Below are positions 31,579-39,716 of a stretch of 60,871 nt of DNA, piece after piece. A model generated the notes under the pieces. The model was not told the origin of the DNA. It saw only the letters and a list, made by a program, of their open reading frames with translations, and did no database searches. Source of the stretch: Thermoproteota archaeon (lineage in GTDB: Archaea; Korarchaeota; Korarchaeia; Korarchaeales; Korarchaeaceae); NCBI GenBank assembly GCA_027061785.1, contig JAMOVA010000020.1:1-60871 (forward strand), given 5' to 3'. Numbering within the stretch: the first letter of the stretch is position 1; each line of letters opens with the position of its first letter. The position numbers were made by a program, and so were the translations under genes.

Positions 31579-32879
31579 AGCCTGGTCGGGGTCCTCGGGA
31601 AGGGTATCGCGTCCCTTATGTGTGGTAGGCCGGCTATCCACCTTATCGTCCTCTCTATTCCTAAGCCAAAGCCTGAATGGGGTACGCTACCGTACCTCCT
31701 GAGGTCTATGTACCACTTGTAGTCCGACGGATTCAATCCCTCCTCCCTTATCCTCCTGAGGAGCTCTTCCTCAGATTCTATCCTCTGACCTCCTCCCACT
31801 ATTTCGCCTATTCCCTCTGGTGCCAATAGATCGGCGCAGAGGACCACTTCAGGCCTCTCAGGGTCGGGCTTGTGGTAGAAGGCCTTGGCCTGCTTCGGGT
31901 AGTGGGTCACGAATACGGGTAAATCGAATTCGAGTGAGATGGCCCTCTCCACCTCGGTCCCGAAATCCTCGCCCCACTCTATGGATGCGCCCTTCCTTTT
32001 GGCTATGTCCAATGCCTCGTCGTAGGTGATCCTCGGGAAGTCCCCTTCAAGAGGTTCAAATCTCCTGCCTAGGGCTTCTAACACGTGGCCAGCTCTCTCC
32101 ACCACCTTCTGAGAGACATATTTGAGCAGGGATTCTACCACATCCATCATGCCATTGAGATCGGCCCAAGCCATCTCCGCTTCGGCGTGCCAGAACTCAG
32201 TCAGATGCCTTCTAGTTCTGGACTTCTCCGCCCTGAAGCTGGGCTGTATGGTATACACGTTCTCGAATGCGAATATGGCGGCTTCAAGATAGAATTGAGA
32301 GCTTTGAGTTAGATACGCCTTCCTGTTGAAGTACGGGACCTCGAATAGCGTGGCTCCTCCCTCAACCGCCGCTCCCACGAAGGTCGGGCCCTCGACCCTG
32401 ACGAAGCCGTTGGTTATGAACCACTCCTCAACGGCCCTCATGACCTCCCTCCTGATCAGGAGGGCGTTCCTCATCTTGGTGGTCCTGAGATGAAGGTGCC
32501 TGTTATCCAGCAGGAACTCCTCACCAGAGTCAGGTTTTATCGGGAAGTCGTGGGAGGGGCCGACCATCTTGATGCTGGAGGCGAGAAGCTCGACTCCGGT
32601 GGGAGACCTCGGATCCCTCCTCACCCTGCCCTCCACCACTAGGGATGCCTCAATGCCCGCATCCCTCGCGCGCTCTAGATCGTCCTGCCCAACTTCTCCC
32701 TCTTTCACCACCACTTGGACAACGCCTGTGGAGTCTCTAAGTCGTATGAACACCACGCCTCCCAACTCGCTCTTCCTGTACACCCAGCCCGCTATCCTAA
32801 CGCGTTCTCCCTCGGGAAGGTCCTGCAGCTCTCCTATGAAGTGAGTCCTTTCTCCGAATTTCCACATGGGGAAGGACAC
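31569..32879 (-). CDS. asnS: Asparaginyl-tRNA synthetase
   Basis: The 436-residue class IIb synthetase has an N-terminal anticodon-binding OB fold (VRIAGWVYRKSELGGVVFIRLRD-type). The asparagine-type YLTQSSQFYLE loop lies near residue 192. Motif 2 (FRAEKSRTRRHLTEF) and motif 3 (GFGLGIERTI) are present, with an ending IRDAIPFPRTPTRLYP. These favour AsnRS over AspRS, whose loop usually reads LAQSPQ. It charges tRNA-Asn directly, so the cell need not depend on transamidation for asparagine. The GTG start lies close to a TATA block shared with the divergent UbiD gene. Confidence 0.87.
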   Translation of the reverse strand: MSFPMWKFGERTHFIGELQDLPEGERVRIAGWVYRKSELGGVVFIRLRDSTGVVQVVVKEGEVGQDDLERARDAGIEASLVVEGRVRRDPRSPTGVELLASSIKMVGPSHDFPIKPDSGEEFLLDNRHLHLRTTKMRNALLIRREVMRAVEEWFITNGFVRVEGPTFVGAAVEGGATLFEVPYFNRKAYLTQSSQFYLEAAIFAFENVYTIQPSFRAEKSRTRRHLTEFWHAEAEMAWADLNGMMDVVESLLKYVSQKVVERAGHVLEALGRRFEPLEGDFPRITYDEALDIAKRKGASIEWGEDFGTEVERAISLEFDLPVFVTHYPKQAKAFYHKPDPERPEVVLCADLLAPEGIGEIVGGGQRIESEEELLRRIREEGLNPSDYKWYIDLRRYGSVPHSGFGLGIERTIRWIAGLPHIRDAIPFPRTPTRLYP

Positions 32880-32900
32880 CTCGGTGGGAATCCGGAGTAG

Positions 32901-32913
32901 GGAATAAAAAGAT
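32901..32913. promoter_or_regulatory. TATA region between asnS and the UbiD-family gene
   Basis: GGAATAAAAAGAT is centred about 32 nt before the ATG at 32939, predicting transcription start near 32933. In the other direction it lies about 28 nt from the asnS GTG. Confidence 0.5.
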
Positions 32914-32938
32914 GTTAGGGTCGGGTAGGGGGAGGCTT

Positions 32939-34264
32939 ATGGAGCTCAGGCTTGCCCTGAAAAGACTGGAGGAAAGAGATCTTCTACACGTAGTTGGCAA
33001 GGAGACTTCCGTGGAGTATGAGATCGCTGCCCACCTAAAGAAATGGGACGGTAAGAAAGCGGTCCTCTTCGAGAAGCCCCTGCTACCTGATGGGAGGAGG
33101 AGCGCTTTCCGAGTGGTAGGAGGTGTGGCTACGTCGAGGGAGACCCTGCTAGCTTCCTTCGACATCTCGGATATGAAGGAGATGAGGGATAGGATAAGAG
33201 GGGCTCTCAAGAATCCCATCCCGCCAGTAGAAGGGGATCCTGAATGGGTTAGGGCGAATATCACACTATCGGATCTTCCCGTATTGAAGCACTACACCGG
33301 TGAGCCCGGCCCTTACATGACGGCCTCTGTTGTCGTGTTCAAGGACGAAGATGGTGCCTTCTCATCGTCTTATCACAGGATGATGCCCATTGGAGATAAA
33401 AAGCTCGTTTTGAGGGCTGTTGAGGGTAGGAAGCTCAGTAGAACCATAGAGAGGTTTTCGGAGAGGGACCAAGACTTACCGGCGGCTATCTCCATTGGAA
33501 GCCCTCTTGAGGTGATGGTGGCCTCGGCGGTTCCAGCAGAGAACATGGACAAGATAGCACTGGCGGGAGGGATAGCTGGGGAGCCTGTGAGTGTTTCTCC
33601 GTGTGAGGGAGTTGAAGCGTGGGCCCCCTCCAGCTCGGAGATAGTCATCTGTGGAAAGATTCTGGCTGGGGAGAGGGCCCCCGAGGGTCCCTTCTATGAG
33701 ATATTGGGGAAGGACATCGTCAGGCAGCAGCCGGTCTTTGAAGTGGAGGAAATCTACGCGAGGCCCGATGGATTCTACCAGGCGATACTCCCAGCTGGGA
33801 GCGAGCATCAGCTCCTGATGGGCCTTCCTGTGGAACCACTCATCGAGGACAGGGTCTCCGAGGTGGCGGATGTAGTGGATGTGGCAATGACCCCCGGTGG
33901 GGCCGGTTGGATCGAGGCTGCGATCTCCATAAGGAAGAGTTCGCCTGATCAGCCCGCTTTAGCGGGGTTGATGGCCATAGCCGCCCACAAAAGCCTGAAG
34001 AGGGTCATCGTGGTCGACGATGATGTGGATGTATCGGACTACGTGGAGGTCATGAGGGCCGTGCTGCAGAGGGCACACATACCCGACGATTTCAAGGTGA
34101 TCTCCGGGATTAAGGGGTCCTCCCTAGATCACAGTAACCTGAGGGAGATAGAATTGGATGGCGAAAAGAGACTCATCAAGCTTCCCCAAGGCAAGATGAT
34201 AATAGACGCCACTGTCAAGGGTCCGAAGGAGCTTACAGAGAGACCCCGTAATCCTTACCTGTAG
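32939..34264 (+). CDS. UbiD-family decarboxylase; probable anhydromevalonate phosphate decarboxylase
   Basis: The 441-residue protein belongs to the prenylated-FMN decarboxylases. It shows NITLSDLPVLKHYTGEPGPYMTASV-type sequence near residue 105, SSYHRMMPIGDKKLVLR near 142, ALAGGIAGEPVSV near 205, EGPFYEILGKD near 256 and the acid stretch VVDDDVDVSDYVEVMRAVLQR near 353. In archaea a UbiD homologue decarboxylates trans-anhydromevalonate phosphate to isopentenyl phosphate. The AcnX protein at 6044 would make its substrate. The ATG at 32939 is favoured over 32912 by the GGGGGAG site at 32928-32934 and by the TATA position. Confidence 0.82.
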   Translation: MELRLALKRLEERDLLHVVGKETSVEYEIAAHLKKWDGKKAVLFEKPLLPDGRRSAFRVVGGVATSRETLLASFDISDMKEMRDRIRGALKNPIPPVEGDPEWVRANITLSDLPVLKHYTGEPGPYMTASVVVFKDEDGAFSSSYHRMMPIGDKKLVLRAVEGRKLSRTIERFSERDQDLPAAISIGSPLEVMVASAVPAENMDKIALAGGIAGEPVSVSPCEGVEAWAPSSSEIVICGKILAGERAPEGPFYEILGKDIVRQQPVFEVEEIYARPDGFYQAILPAGSEHQLLMGLPVEPLIEDRVSEVADVVDVAMTPGGAGWIEAAISIRKSSPDQPALAGLMAIAAHKSLKRVIVVDDDVDVSDYVEVMRAVLQRAHIPDDFKVISGIKGSSLDHSNLREIELDGEKRLIKLPQGKMIIDATVKGPKELTERPRNPYL

Positions 34265-34327
34265 CCTCGAGAGCGAACAGTTTATTTACTCGATACCTAG
34301 ATGCACAGAGAGGGGAGGAAAGAGTAG

Positions 34328-35434
34328 GTGGCCGGATACAGGGCCGTAACGGGAATGGTCAAGACGAACGTCCACGACCATCACATGTACAAGATAAGGA
34401 TGGGCGAGCTGGAATCCCTACTCAGGGCTCTCGGTTACAAGATAGTGGAGAGAATAATTCAGGTGAGGCCGAAGGAGACCGTGGACTATGTATTCGGGAA
34501 GGGTAAGGTTGAGGAGATCCGTGAAAGGATCAAGAGGATAGATCCCGACGTATTCGTGGTCTATAACACCCTAACCAGCAAGCAGAAGTGGAACCTAGAG
34601 AGGAAACTGGGCGTTGAGGTCATAGACAGGTACGATGTCACCCTGATGATATTCAGAGAGGCCGCCAGCGACATACTATCGAAGCTCCAGATAGAGCTGG
34701 CCACCCTAGAGAAGGCATTCCCCTACGTAAAGCTGTCGGCATCGATAAAGTACAAGAAGATGAGGGCCGGTTTCAGGGGAGGAGGTGAGTACGCCTACCA
34801 CAAGCAGATCAGGGCCATACAGAAGAGGATGAAGATCTTGAGGAGGAAGATCGACAAGCTCAGCAGGCAGAAGGAGCTCGAAATAATGAAGAGGATCGAA
34901 GGAGGGGCGAGAATCGCGGTATTGACCGGCTACTACAACGCGGGGAAGACGAGCCTGTTCAATGCTTTGACGGGGTTCGAGAAGCCCGTCAGCGACATGC
35001 CCTTCACCACCCTGTCGTCCAAGTACGGGGGAATAGAGGGAGAGAACACCTACTTGGTGGACACCATAGGGTTCGTCCTGGATCTGGATCCGCGACTGAT
35101 AGCTTCCTTCCAGCTGAACCTCTTGGACATAACCCATTCCCACAGGCAGGTCTTAGTGGTAGATGTGTCCGACAAGGTGGACCTAATGAGGGTCAAACTC
35201 GCTGAGAGTCTGAAGATCCTATCCGAACTAGGTAAGGGAAGGGAGAGTTTGGTGATAGCCGCTAACAAAGTAGATAGGCTGGAGGACTACGAGTACGATG
35301 CGAGGGAGGAAGTTATAAGGGAAATGTTGGGCGACGGGGTCCCCATAATCCCGGTATCGGCTAAGAGCGGGGAGGGACTCCGAGAGCTCGTTAGAGCGAT
35401 AGTCCAAGCCCCCGAGTTGGAGATAGCAGAATAA
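34328..35434 (+). CDS. hflX: HflX-family GTPase
   Basis: The 368-residue protein has the HflX N-terminal domain (VRPKETVDYVFGKGKVEEI near residue 45), the coiled linker with FRGGGEYAYHKQIRAIQKRM near 150, and a G domain: LTGYYNAGKTSLFNALTG near 198, switch region MPFTTLSSKYGG, VDTIGFVLDLD near 238 and NKVDRLEDYE near 312. HflX binds the large ribosomal subunit and can split or rescue stalled ribosomes. GTG at 34328 follows GGGGAGGAAAGAG. A TATA-like GTTTATTTAC lies near 34280-34289. Confidence 0.92.
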   Translation: MAGYRAVTGMVKTNVHDHHMYKIRMGELESLLRALGYKIVERIIQVRPKETVDYVFGKGKVEEIRERIKRIDPDVFVVYNTLTSKQKWNLERKLGVEVIDRYDVTLMIFREAASDILSKLQIELATLEKAFPYVKLSASIKYKKMRAGFRGGGEYAYHKQIRAIQKRMKILRRKIDKLSRQKELEIMKRIEGGARIAVLTGYYNAGKTSLFNALTGFEKPVSDMPFTTLSSKYGGIEGENTYLVDTIGFVLDLDPRLIASFQLNLLDITHSHRQVLVVDVSDKVDLMRVKLAESLKILSELGKGRESLVIAANKVDRLEDYEYDAREEVIREMLGDGVPIIPVSAKSGEGLRELVRAIVQAPELEIAE

Positions 35435-35446
35435 TTTCATTCTAGA

Positions 35447-35461
35447 AATATTTTTATTTTT
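35447..35461 (+). promoter_or_regulatory. TATA box of the ECF-type membrane gene
   Basis: AAATATTTTTATTTT lies about 20-27 nt before the GTG at 35474; the transcript is expected to be leaderless. Confidence 0.55.
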
Positions 35462-35473
35462 GAAAACACAGTC

Positions 35474-36037
35474 GTGCCGGTGGCTACCTTGGCGGTCCAT
35501 AGCGCGAGCAAGAAGGTTGCCGCTGTAGCAATGTTCGGAGCACTAGGAAACGTGCTTGCCCTGTTTTCGACGGTTTTAGGGAATATACATCCCCAGATAG
35601 CGGTGGACCTGTCGCATATTGCCACCGTATTCTCAGCTTACATGCTAGGCCCGATTGACGCTGCTCTAGTGGGGGCAATAATCTCCCTAGTACCCTTCAT
35701 CAGATTCGGACTGCTAGGCGGGTTGGGACCTCTAGCTGGATCCTTGATATTCCCGGGGAAGGCCTTAACCGGTCTGTTCACTGGACTGCTGGCCAAGAAA
35801 ACGAGTCACCCATTCCTAGCCCTACTGGTGGGGTATATCCCAGAGTCCCTCTTCACGTGGGCCAGCTTCAAGCTGTGGATCCCGGTGATAGCTCCCCAAG
35901 TATCGGGATGGATCACCGACGCGGTGGTCTATGGGATACTGATCAAGGCGTGGATAGAGATCCTACTCATCGGCGCCGCATCCGAGGTCCTGCTTCCCAG
36001 AGTAAAGGATATGATACCCTATGGACTTGTAGACTAG
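35474..36037 (+). CDS. Membrane protein resembling an ECF-transporter substrate-binding component
   Basis: The 187-residue protein has about five hydrophobic helices. It includes GALGNVLALFSTVLGNIHPQIAVDLSHIATVFSAYMLGP near residues 24-62 and LGGLGPLAGSLIFPGKALTGLFTGLLAKK near 82-110. Size, small-residue-rich first helix and general arrangement resemble S components of energy-coupling-factor vitamin or metal importers, but I cannot identify the ligand. No ECF ATPase or T component is in the window; S components often share a distant energising module. Its last 75 bases overlap the opposing agmatinase gene, the longest overlap in the window. Confidence 0.6.
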   Translation: MPVATLAVHSASKKVAAVAMFGALGNVLALFSTVLGNIHPQIAVDLSHIATVFSAYMLGPIDAALVGAIISLVPFIRFGLLGGLGPLAGSLIFPGKALTGLFTGLLAKKTSHPFLALLVGYIPESLFTWASFKLWIPVIAPQVSGWITDAVVYGILIKAWIEILLIGAASEVLLPRVKDMIPYGLVD

Positions 36038-36877
36038 CCTAGCCACGGTATAGGCATCGGACCTCATGCCCGGGCACGGGGAGAATTCTACGAAGTCCAT
36101 CGCCACGATGCTCGCCCTCCTGAAGACCTCCCTGAGGATCACTACCACGTCTCTATAGCTCATCCCCCCGGGCTCCGGTGTTCCCAAGCACGGAAGCACG
36201 GATGAGTCGAGCACATCCACATCCACGCTCAGATACACCTTTTTCCCCTCTATCTTTCTGAGGAATGTATCTGCAGCCTCACCTTCACGAGCGAGTAGAG
36301 GGATTAGAGTGACATTGTCTGAAGAGTTTAGTTCCTCCCTCTCCTCCCATCCTAAGGTCCTTACCCCGTAAATGATTACCTCATCCACGAGTTCGCTGAT
36401 CCTCTTGGAGACTGTCGCGTGAGATATTCTTCGCCCCTCGTAGTCGTCATAAAAGTCTGCGTGAGCATCGAGTGTCGCGTAAACCTCAATTTCGTCCTTA
36501 GCCCCCTGTACGGCTCCTAAGCTCAGGGTATGTTCCCCTCCCAGTAAAACGGGGACCTTCCCGTCATCGAGCACCTTGCCTACCGCCTCTCTCACCGTAT
36601 TCACCATGGATTCGGGGGTCGATTCCAGCACTGAGAGCTCCGGGATGGTATGCAGACCAGCTTCAGCCGGTATGCATCCTAGCTCCATGTCATAAGGGTC
36701 CATATAGCGAGATGCCTCGATTACAGCTAGGGGTCCCGCTCTGGAGCCGGGCATCCAAGAGGAGGTTGCATCATAAGGCACACCCACTATAACGTAACTC
36801 GAATCCTCGTAGCTCTCCTGAATCCCTAGGAAGCTATACGGGACAATACTACCCTCAAGGCCGCTCAGGGAAACCAC
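35963..36877 (-). CDS. speB: Agmatinase/arginase-family ureohydrolase
   Basis: The 304-residue protein shows VGVPYDATSSWMPGSRAGP near residue 32, LLGGEHTLSLGAV near 112, the manganese-binding LDAHADFYDDYEGRRISHAT near 134, and SVDVDVLDSSVLPCLGTPEPGG near 215. Agmatinase makes putrescine and urea from agmatine in polyamine synthesis; arginase activity cannot be excluded. The GTG at 36877 is predicted from a TATA box near 36903-36915 and sits on the edge of a perfect palindrome at 36877-36889. The C-terminal 25 residues overlap the opposing membrane gene. Confidence 0.88.
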   Translation of the reverse strand: MVSLSGLEGSIVPYSFLGIQESYEDSSYVIVGVPYDATSSWMPGSRAGPLAVIEASRYMDPYDMELGCIPAEAGLHTIPELSVLESTPESMVNTVREAVGKVLDDGKVPVLLGGEHTLSLGAVQGAKDEIEVYATLDAHADFYDDYEGRRISHATVSKRISELVDEVIIYGVRTLGWEEREELNSSDNVTLIPLLAREGEAADTFLRKIEGKKVYLSVDVDVLDSSVLPCLGTPEPGGMSYRDVVVILREVFRRASIVAMDFVEFSPCPGMRSDAYTVARLVYKSIGYHILYSGKQDLGCGADE

Positions 36878-36889
36878 CTGTCCGACAGG
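36877..36889. promoter_or_regulatory. 13-bp palindrome at the agmatinase start, possible operator
   Basis: CCTGTC and GACAGG flank a single base at the predicted transcription and translation start of the agmatinase gene. A bound repressor here would block initiation; as RNA it would form too tight a hairpin to be a typical leader. Confidence 0.35.
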
Positions 36890-36903
36890 ATAACTCTCGC
36901 AGT

Positions 36904-36916
36904 TATATTTTTAAAT
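36904..36916. promoter_or_regulatory. TATA region between agmatinase and orphan 84-residue gene
   Basis: TATATTTTTAAAT can serve both directions. On plus it predicts transcription start near 36936 and a leader of about 40 nt; on minus it places the start near 36885. Confidence 0.5.
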
Positions 36917-36975
36917 GGACAGTAGCACGAGGGAGTAGACTGGCCCCATAACGGGCAGTGCGAGAGGTGAGCAAT

Positions 36976-37230
36976 ATGGTAACGAGAAGGGTTGGAGTTC
37001 CCATGACGGACCGGATACTTGAATTCCTTGAGGAGAAGAGGCCTGGACTCAAGGCCAACGTCTGGAAGATCTTTTACCCCATGAGAGACGAGCAGCCCAT
37101 TGAGGTGAGCGTGAAGCCCGGTGCTCTTGCTGGGGAGACCCTCGAGCTCGAGTTCGAGGGCAAGAGGCTCATAGTAAAGGAGGAGGCCGTCGAGAGGAGG
37201 CCTGCTAGAGCCGGTGCGGGGGCTTACTGA
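36976..37230 (+). CDS. Hypothetical 84-residue protein upstream of the Por genes
   Basis: I do not recognise this protein. It reads MVTRRVGVPMTDRILEFLEE at the N-terminus and then a probably beta-rich region with VKPGALAGETLELEFEGKRL, ending in a flexible RPARAGAGAY tail. There is no signal peptide, membrane segment or metal motif. The ATG at 36976 follows GAGGTGA at five bases; a longer GTG start at 36958 is less likely. A separate TATA box precedes porD, so it may be independent of that operon. It takes the place where a gamma subunit gene is often found. Confidence 0.65.
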   Translation: MVTRRVGVPMTDRILEFLEEKRPGLKANVWKIFYPMRDEQPIEVSVKPGALAGETLELEFEGKRLIVKEEAVERRPARAGAGAY

Positions 37231-37289
37231 GCCCCTACAAATTCCTTATTTTAGGAGGGACCTTTTCCGACCGTTTCATGCTTAACAAT

Positions 37290-37298
37290 GTTTATAGA
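37290..37298 (+). promoter_or_regulatory. TATA box of the por operon
   Basis: GTTTATAGA is centred 38 nt before the porD ATG, predicting transcription start near 37320 and a leader of about 12 nt. Confidence 0.5.
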
Positions 37299-37331
37299 GG
37301 TTTTCTTGTAAGAGTCCTTGGTGCCTGTTAG

Positions 37332-37601
37332 ATGGGCCTAGGTGTCCCGATTATTATCCCAGTGTCCAAGCCGTCTAAAGGAGCGGCTGGTAAAACTGGC
37401 CTCTGGAGGGTAGAGAGACCCGTAGTGGATGAGGATAAGTGCATAAAATGCTGGCTGTGCTGGCTTTACTGTCCCGAGGATGTGATAACCGAGGGACCCA
37501 ATGGGTTCCCGCAGATAGACTATACTTTCTGCAAGGGATGCGGGGTCTGCGCCGATGTGTGCCCCACGAAGGCCATACAGATGATCAAGGAGGAGGAGTG
37601 A
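37332..37601 (+). CDS. porD: Pyruvate (2-oxoacid):ferredoxin oxidoreductase delta subunit
   Basis: The 89-residue ferredoxin-like subunit has two 4Fe-4S motifs: CIKCWLCWLYCPEDV near residue 37 and CKGCGVCADVCPTKAI near residue 67. It relays electrons from the catalytic beta subunit to ferredoxin. The N-terminal 25 residues (IPVSKPSKGAAGKTGLWRVE) resemble delta subunits of Por and Vor complexes. It is the first gene of a D-A-B set and ends two bases before porA. Confidence 0.9.
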   Translation: MGLGVPIIIPVSKPSKGAAGKTGLWRVERPVVDEDKCIKCWLCWLYCPEDVITEGPNGFPQIDYTFCKGCGVCADVCPTKAIQMIKEEE

Positions 37602-37602
37602 T

Positions 37603-38832
37603 ATGGCGGTCGAGGGAACTTGGGAGATAATAACTGGCAATCATGCTGCAGCCATAGCAGCGAAGCTGGCCCGTGTTAAGGTCGTTCCAGCGTACCCCAT
37701 TACCCCTCAGACAACCATAGTGGAGTACATAGCTTCATTCATAGAGTCGGGCCACATGGATGCCGAGTATATAAGGGTGGAGAGCGAGCACAGCGCCATG
37801 GCCGCAGCCATTGGGGCGTCTGCAGCTGGAGTGAGGGCCTTCACGGCCACCGCCAGCCAGGGATTGCTGCTGATGTCGGAGGTCCTCCACTGGGCAGCTG
37901 GCTCCAGGCTGCCGATAGGTATGGCCGTCGTCAATAGGGCAGTAGGTCCCCCATGGAACATCCACGTCGATCATCAAGACACCATGTCCCAGAGGGATAC
38001 TGGCTGGCTCCAAGTCTACATATCATCCAATCAGGAAGTGCTGGACACCATACTCATGATGTACAAGGTGGCTGAGCACCCTGATGTCCTCCTGCCGTTC
38101 ATGGTGTGCTTGGATGGATTCGTGCTCAGTCACACCTACATGCCCGTCAACATCCCGAGGCAGGAGGAGGTCGATGAGTTCCTGCCAGAGTACAGCCCAC
38201 CTCACTGGAAGCTGGATCCCGAGAATCCCATAACATTCGGCAATCTGGCGCTTCCTGACGAATATCAGGAGATGAGATGGTCCATGGATCTCTCAATGAG
38301 GAGGGCTCTCGACCTCATCGAGGATGTCGCCGAGGAGTTCTTCCAGAAGTTCGGCAGGTATCACGGAGGGGCCACTTGGAAGTACAAGGTGGAGGACGCC
38401 GATTACATCATAGTGACGGCTGGCACGATGGCCTCCGAGGCGGAGGTGGCGGTGGACGAGCTCAGGGAGGAGGGAATGAAGGTCGGTCTCCTGAAGGTGA
38501 GGGCGTTCAGGCCGTTCCCCCACAGGGATGTGGCTGAGGTACTGCAGGACAGGAAGGGGGTGGTCATCATAGACAGGAGCATTGCCTTCAGCTCTGGCGG
38601 CCCCATCGGGATAGAGGTAAGATCTTCGCTTTACAACAGATCTGGCAGTCCTCCCATAGCCAACTACGTTACGGGTTTGGGAGGCAGGGACATAACGTAC
38701 GAGGACATAGCTAGGATGACCAAGGATGGGATCGGGAGAATAACCTCCGATCGACTGAGGAGGCCCTACTACTGGTACAAGCTCAAGCCGGAGTACGAGA
38801 AGATAGAGCTCTCGGAGGAGGTGAGATTATGA
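37603..38832 (+). CDS. porA: Pyruvate (2-oxoacid):ferredoxin oxidoreductase alpha subunit
   Basis: The 409-residue subunit has VVPAYPITPQTTIVEYIA near residue 27, YIRVESEHSAMAAAIGASAAG near 57, TATASQGLLLMSE near 82 and the substrate-side loop HVDHQDTMSQRDTG near 121. The C-terminal domain contains VTAGTMASEAEVAVDELREEG. This is the four-subunit Por/Vor type. Pyruvate, 2-oxoisovalerate or another 2-oxoacid is oxidised to acyl-CoA and CO2. It starts after a GGAGGAGTGAT site and overlaps porB by four bases. Confidence 0.9.
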   Translation: MAVEGTWEIITGNHAAAIAAKLARVKVVPAYPITPQTTIVEYIASFIESGHMDAEYIRVESEHSAMAAAIGASAAGVRAFTATASQGLLLMSEVLHWAAGSRLPIGMAVVNRAVGPPWNIHVDHQDTMSQRDTGWLQVYISSNQEVLDTILMMYKVAEHPDVLLPFMVCLDGFVLSHTYMPVNIPRQEEVDEFLPEYSPPHWKLDPENPITFGNLALPDEYQEMRWSMDLSMRRALDLIEDVAEEFFQKFGRYHGGATWKYKVEDADYIIVTAGTMASEAEVAVDELREEGMKVGLLKVRAFRPFPHRDVAEVLQDRKGVVIIDRSIAFSSGGPIGIEVRSSLYNRSGSPPIANYVTGLGGRDITYEDIARMTKDGIGRITSDRLRRPYYWYKLKPEYEKIELSEEVRL

Positions 38833-39716
38833 CCCTGACCATACACGACCTGAGGAAGGAGCCCGGATCCTACCTCCCAGGATCCGCAGCCTGCCCCGGA
38901 TGTGGGGCAACCCTAGCGTTCAGGATAGCTTCTAGAGTGCTGGGACCAAATACCGTGTACGTGGTTCCCGCCTCATGCTTCAGCGTCATTCAGTCACCGT
39001 TCCCCAAGAGCGCCATCTCAGCGCCTCTCTACAACATAGCCTTCCCAGCAGCCGCAGCCACGGCATCTGGAGTGTATAGGGCGTATAAGATGCTTGGAAG
39101 GGATGTGAACGTGGTAGTCTGGGCGGGAGATGGGGGAACCGTCGATATAGGTATACAGGCTCTGTCGGGAGCCGCGGAGAGGGGGGAGGACATCATTTAC
39201 GTGTGCTACGACAACGAGGCATACATGAACACGGGCATCCAGAGATCAGGCGCCACGCCTCTCATGGCCTGGACGAAGACCACTCCGACTGGTAAGAGGG
39301 AGATGCCCAAGGACATGCCCATGATAGTGGCGGCGCATAGGGTTCCGTATGTAGCGACTGCCAGCGTCGGCTATCCCTTTGACCTAGCGAACAAGTTCGA
39401 GAAGGCCAAGAAGATGAAGGGATTCAGATACATCCACATATTCTCGACCTGTCCGCCTGGCTGGAATTCCCCGGTAAGCAAAACCGCCGAAGTGGCCAAG
39501 CTCGCTGTAGATACCTACTTCTGGCCTCTGTACGAGATAGAGAACGGAAAGCTGAGGATAACGGTGAAGCCGAGGAAGAGGCCCCTTAAGGAGTTCTTAG
39601 AGCTCCAGGATAGATTCAGGGGGTTAAGTGATGAGCAAATTGAGGAGTTGGAGAAGATAGTCATGGAGAAGTGGAACTTTCTGCTTCACCTTGAGAAGTC
39701 GGAGAGGGTGTTCTGA
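38829..39716 (+). CDS. porB: Pyruvate (2-oxoacid):ferredoxin oxidoreductase beta subunit
   Basis: The 295-residue subunit binds thiamine diphosphate and one cluster: SAACPGCGATLAFRIA near residue 18, a cysteine in PASCFSV near 50, the TPP loop WAGDGGTVDIGIQAL near 98, YVCYDNEAYMNTGIQRSG near 123, and the conserved FSTCPPGWN near 205. The KDMPMIVAAHRVPYVATAS segment is typical of Por beta chains. No gamma subunit gene is adjacent, so it must lie elsewhere in the genome if the complex is standard. Its 3' end overlaps the opposing peptidase gene by 56 bases. Confidence 0.91.
   Translation: MTLTIHDLRKEPGSYLPGSAACPGCGATLAFRIASRVLGPNTVYVVPASCFSVIQSPFPKSAISAPLYNIAFPAAAATASGVYRAYKMLGRDVNVVVWAGDGGTVDIGIQALSGAAERGEDIIYVCYDNEAYMNTGIQRSGATPLMAWTKTTPTGKREMPKDMPMIVAAHRVPYVATASVGYPFDLANKFEKAKKMKGFRYIHIFSTCPPGWNSPVSKTAEVAKLAVDTYFWPLYEIENGKLRITVKPRKRPLKEFLELQDRFRGLSDEQIEELEKIVMEKWNFLLHLEKSERVF

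Noticed and set aside
31569-32879. Aspartyl-tRNA synthetase assignment
   Set aside because: The TQSSQ loop and the IPFPRTP ending are those of the asparagine enzyme; the two are close relatives, so a tree would settle it.
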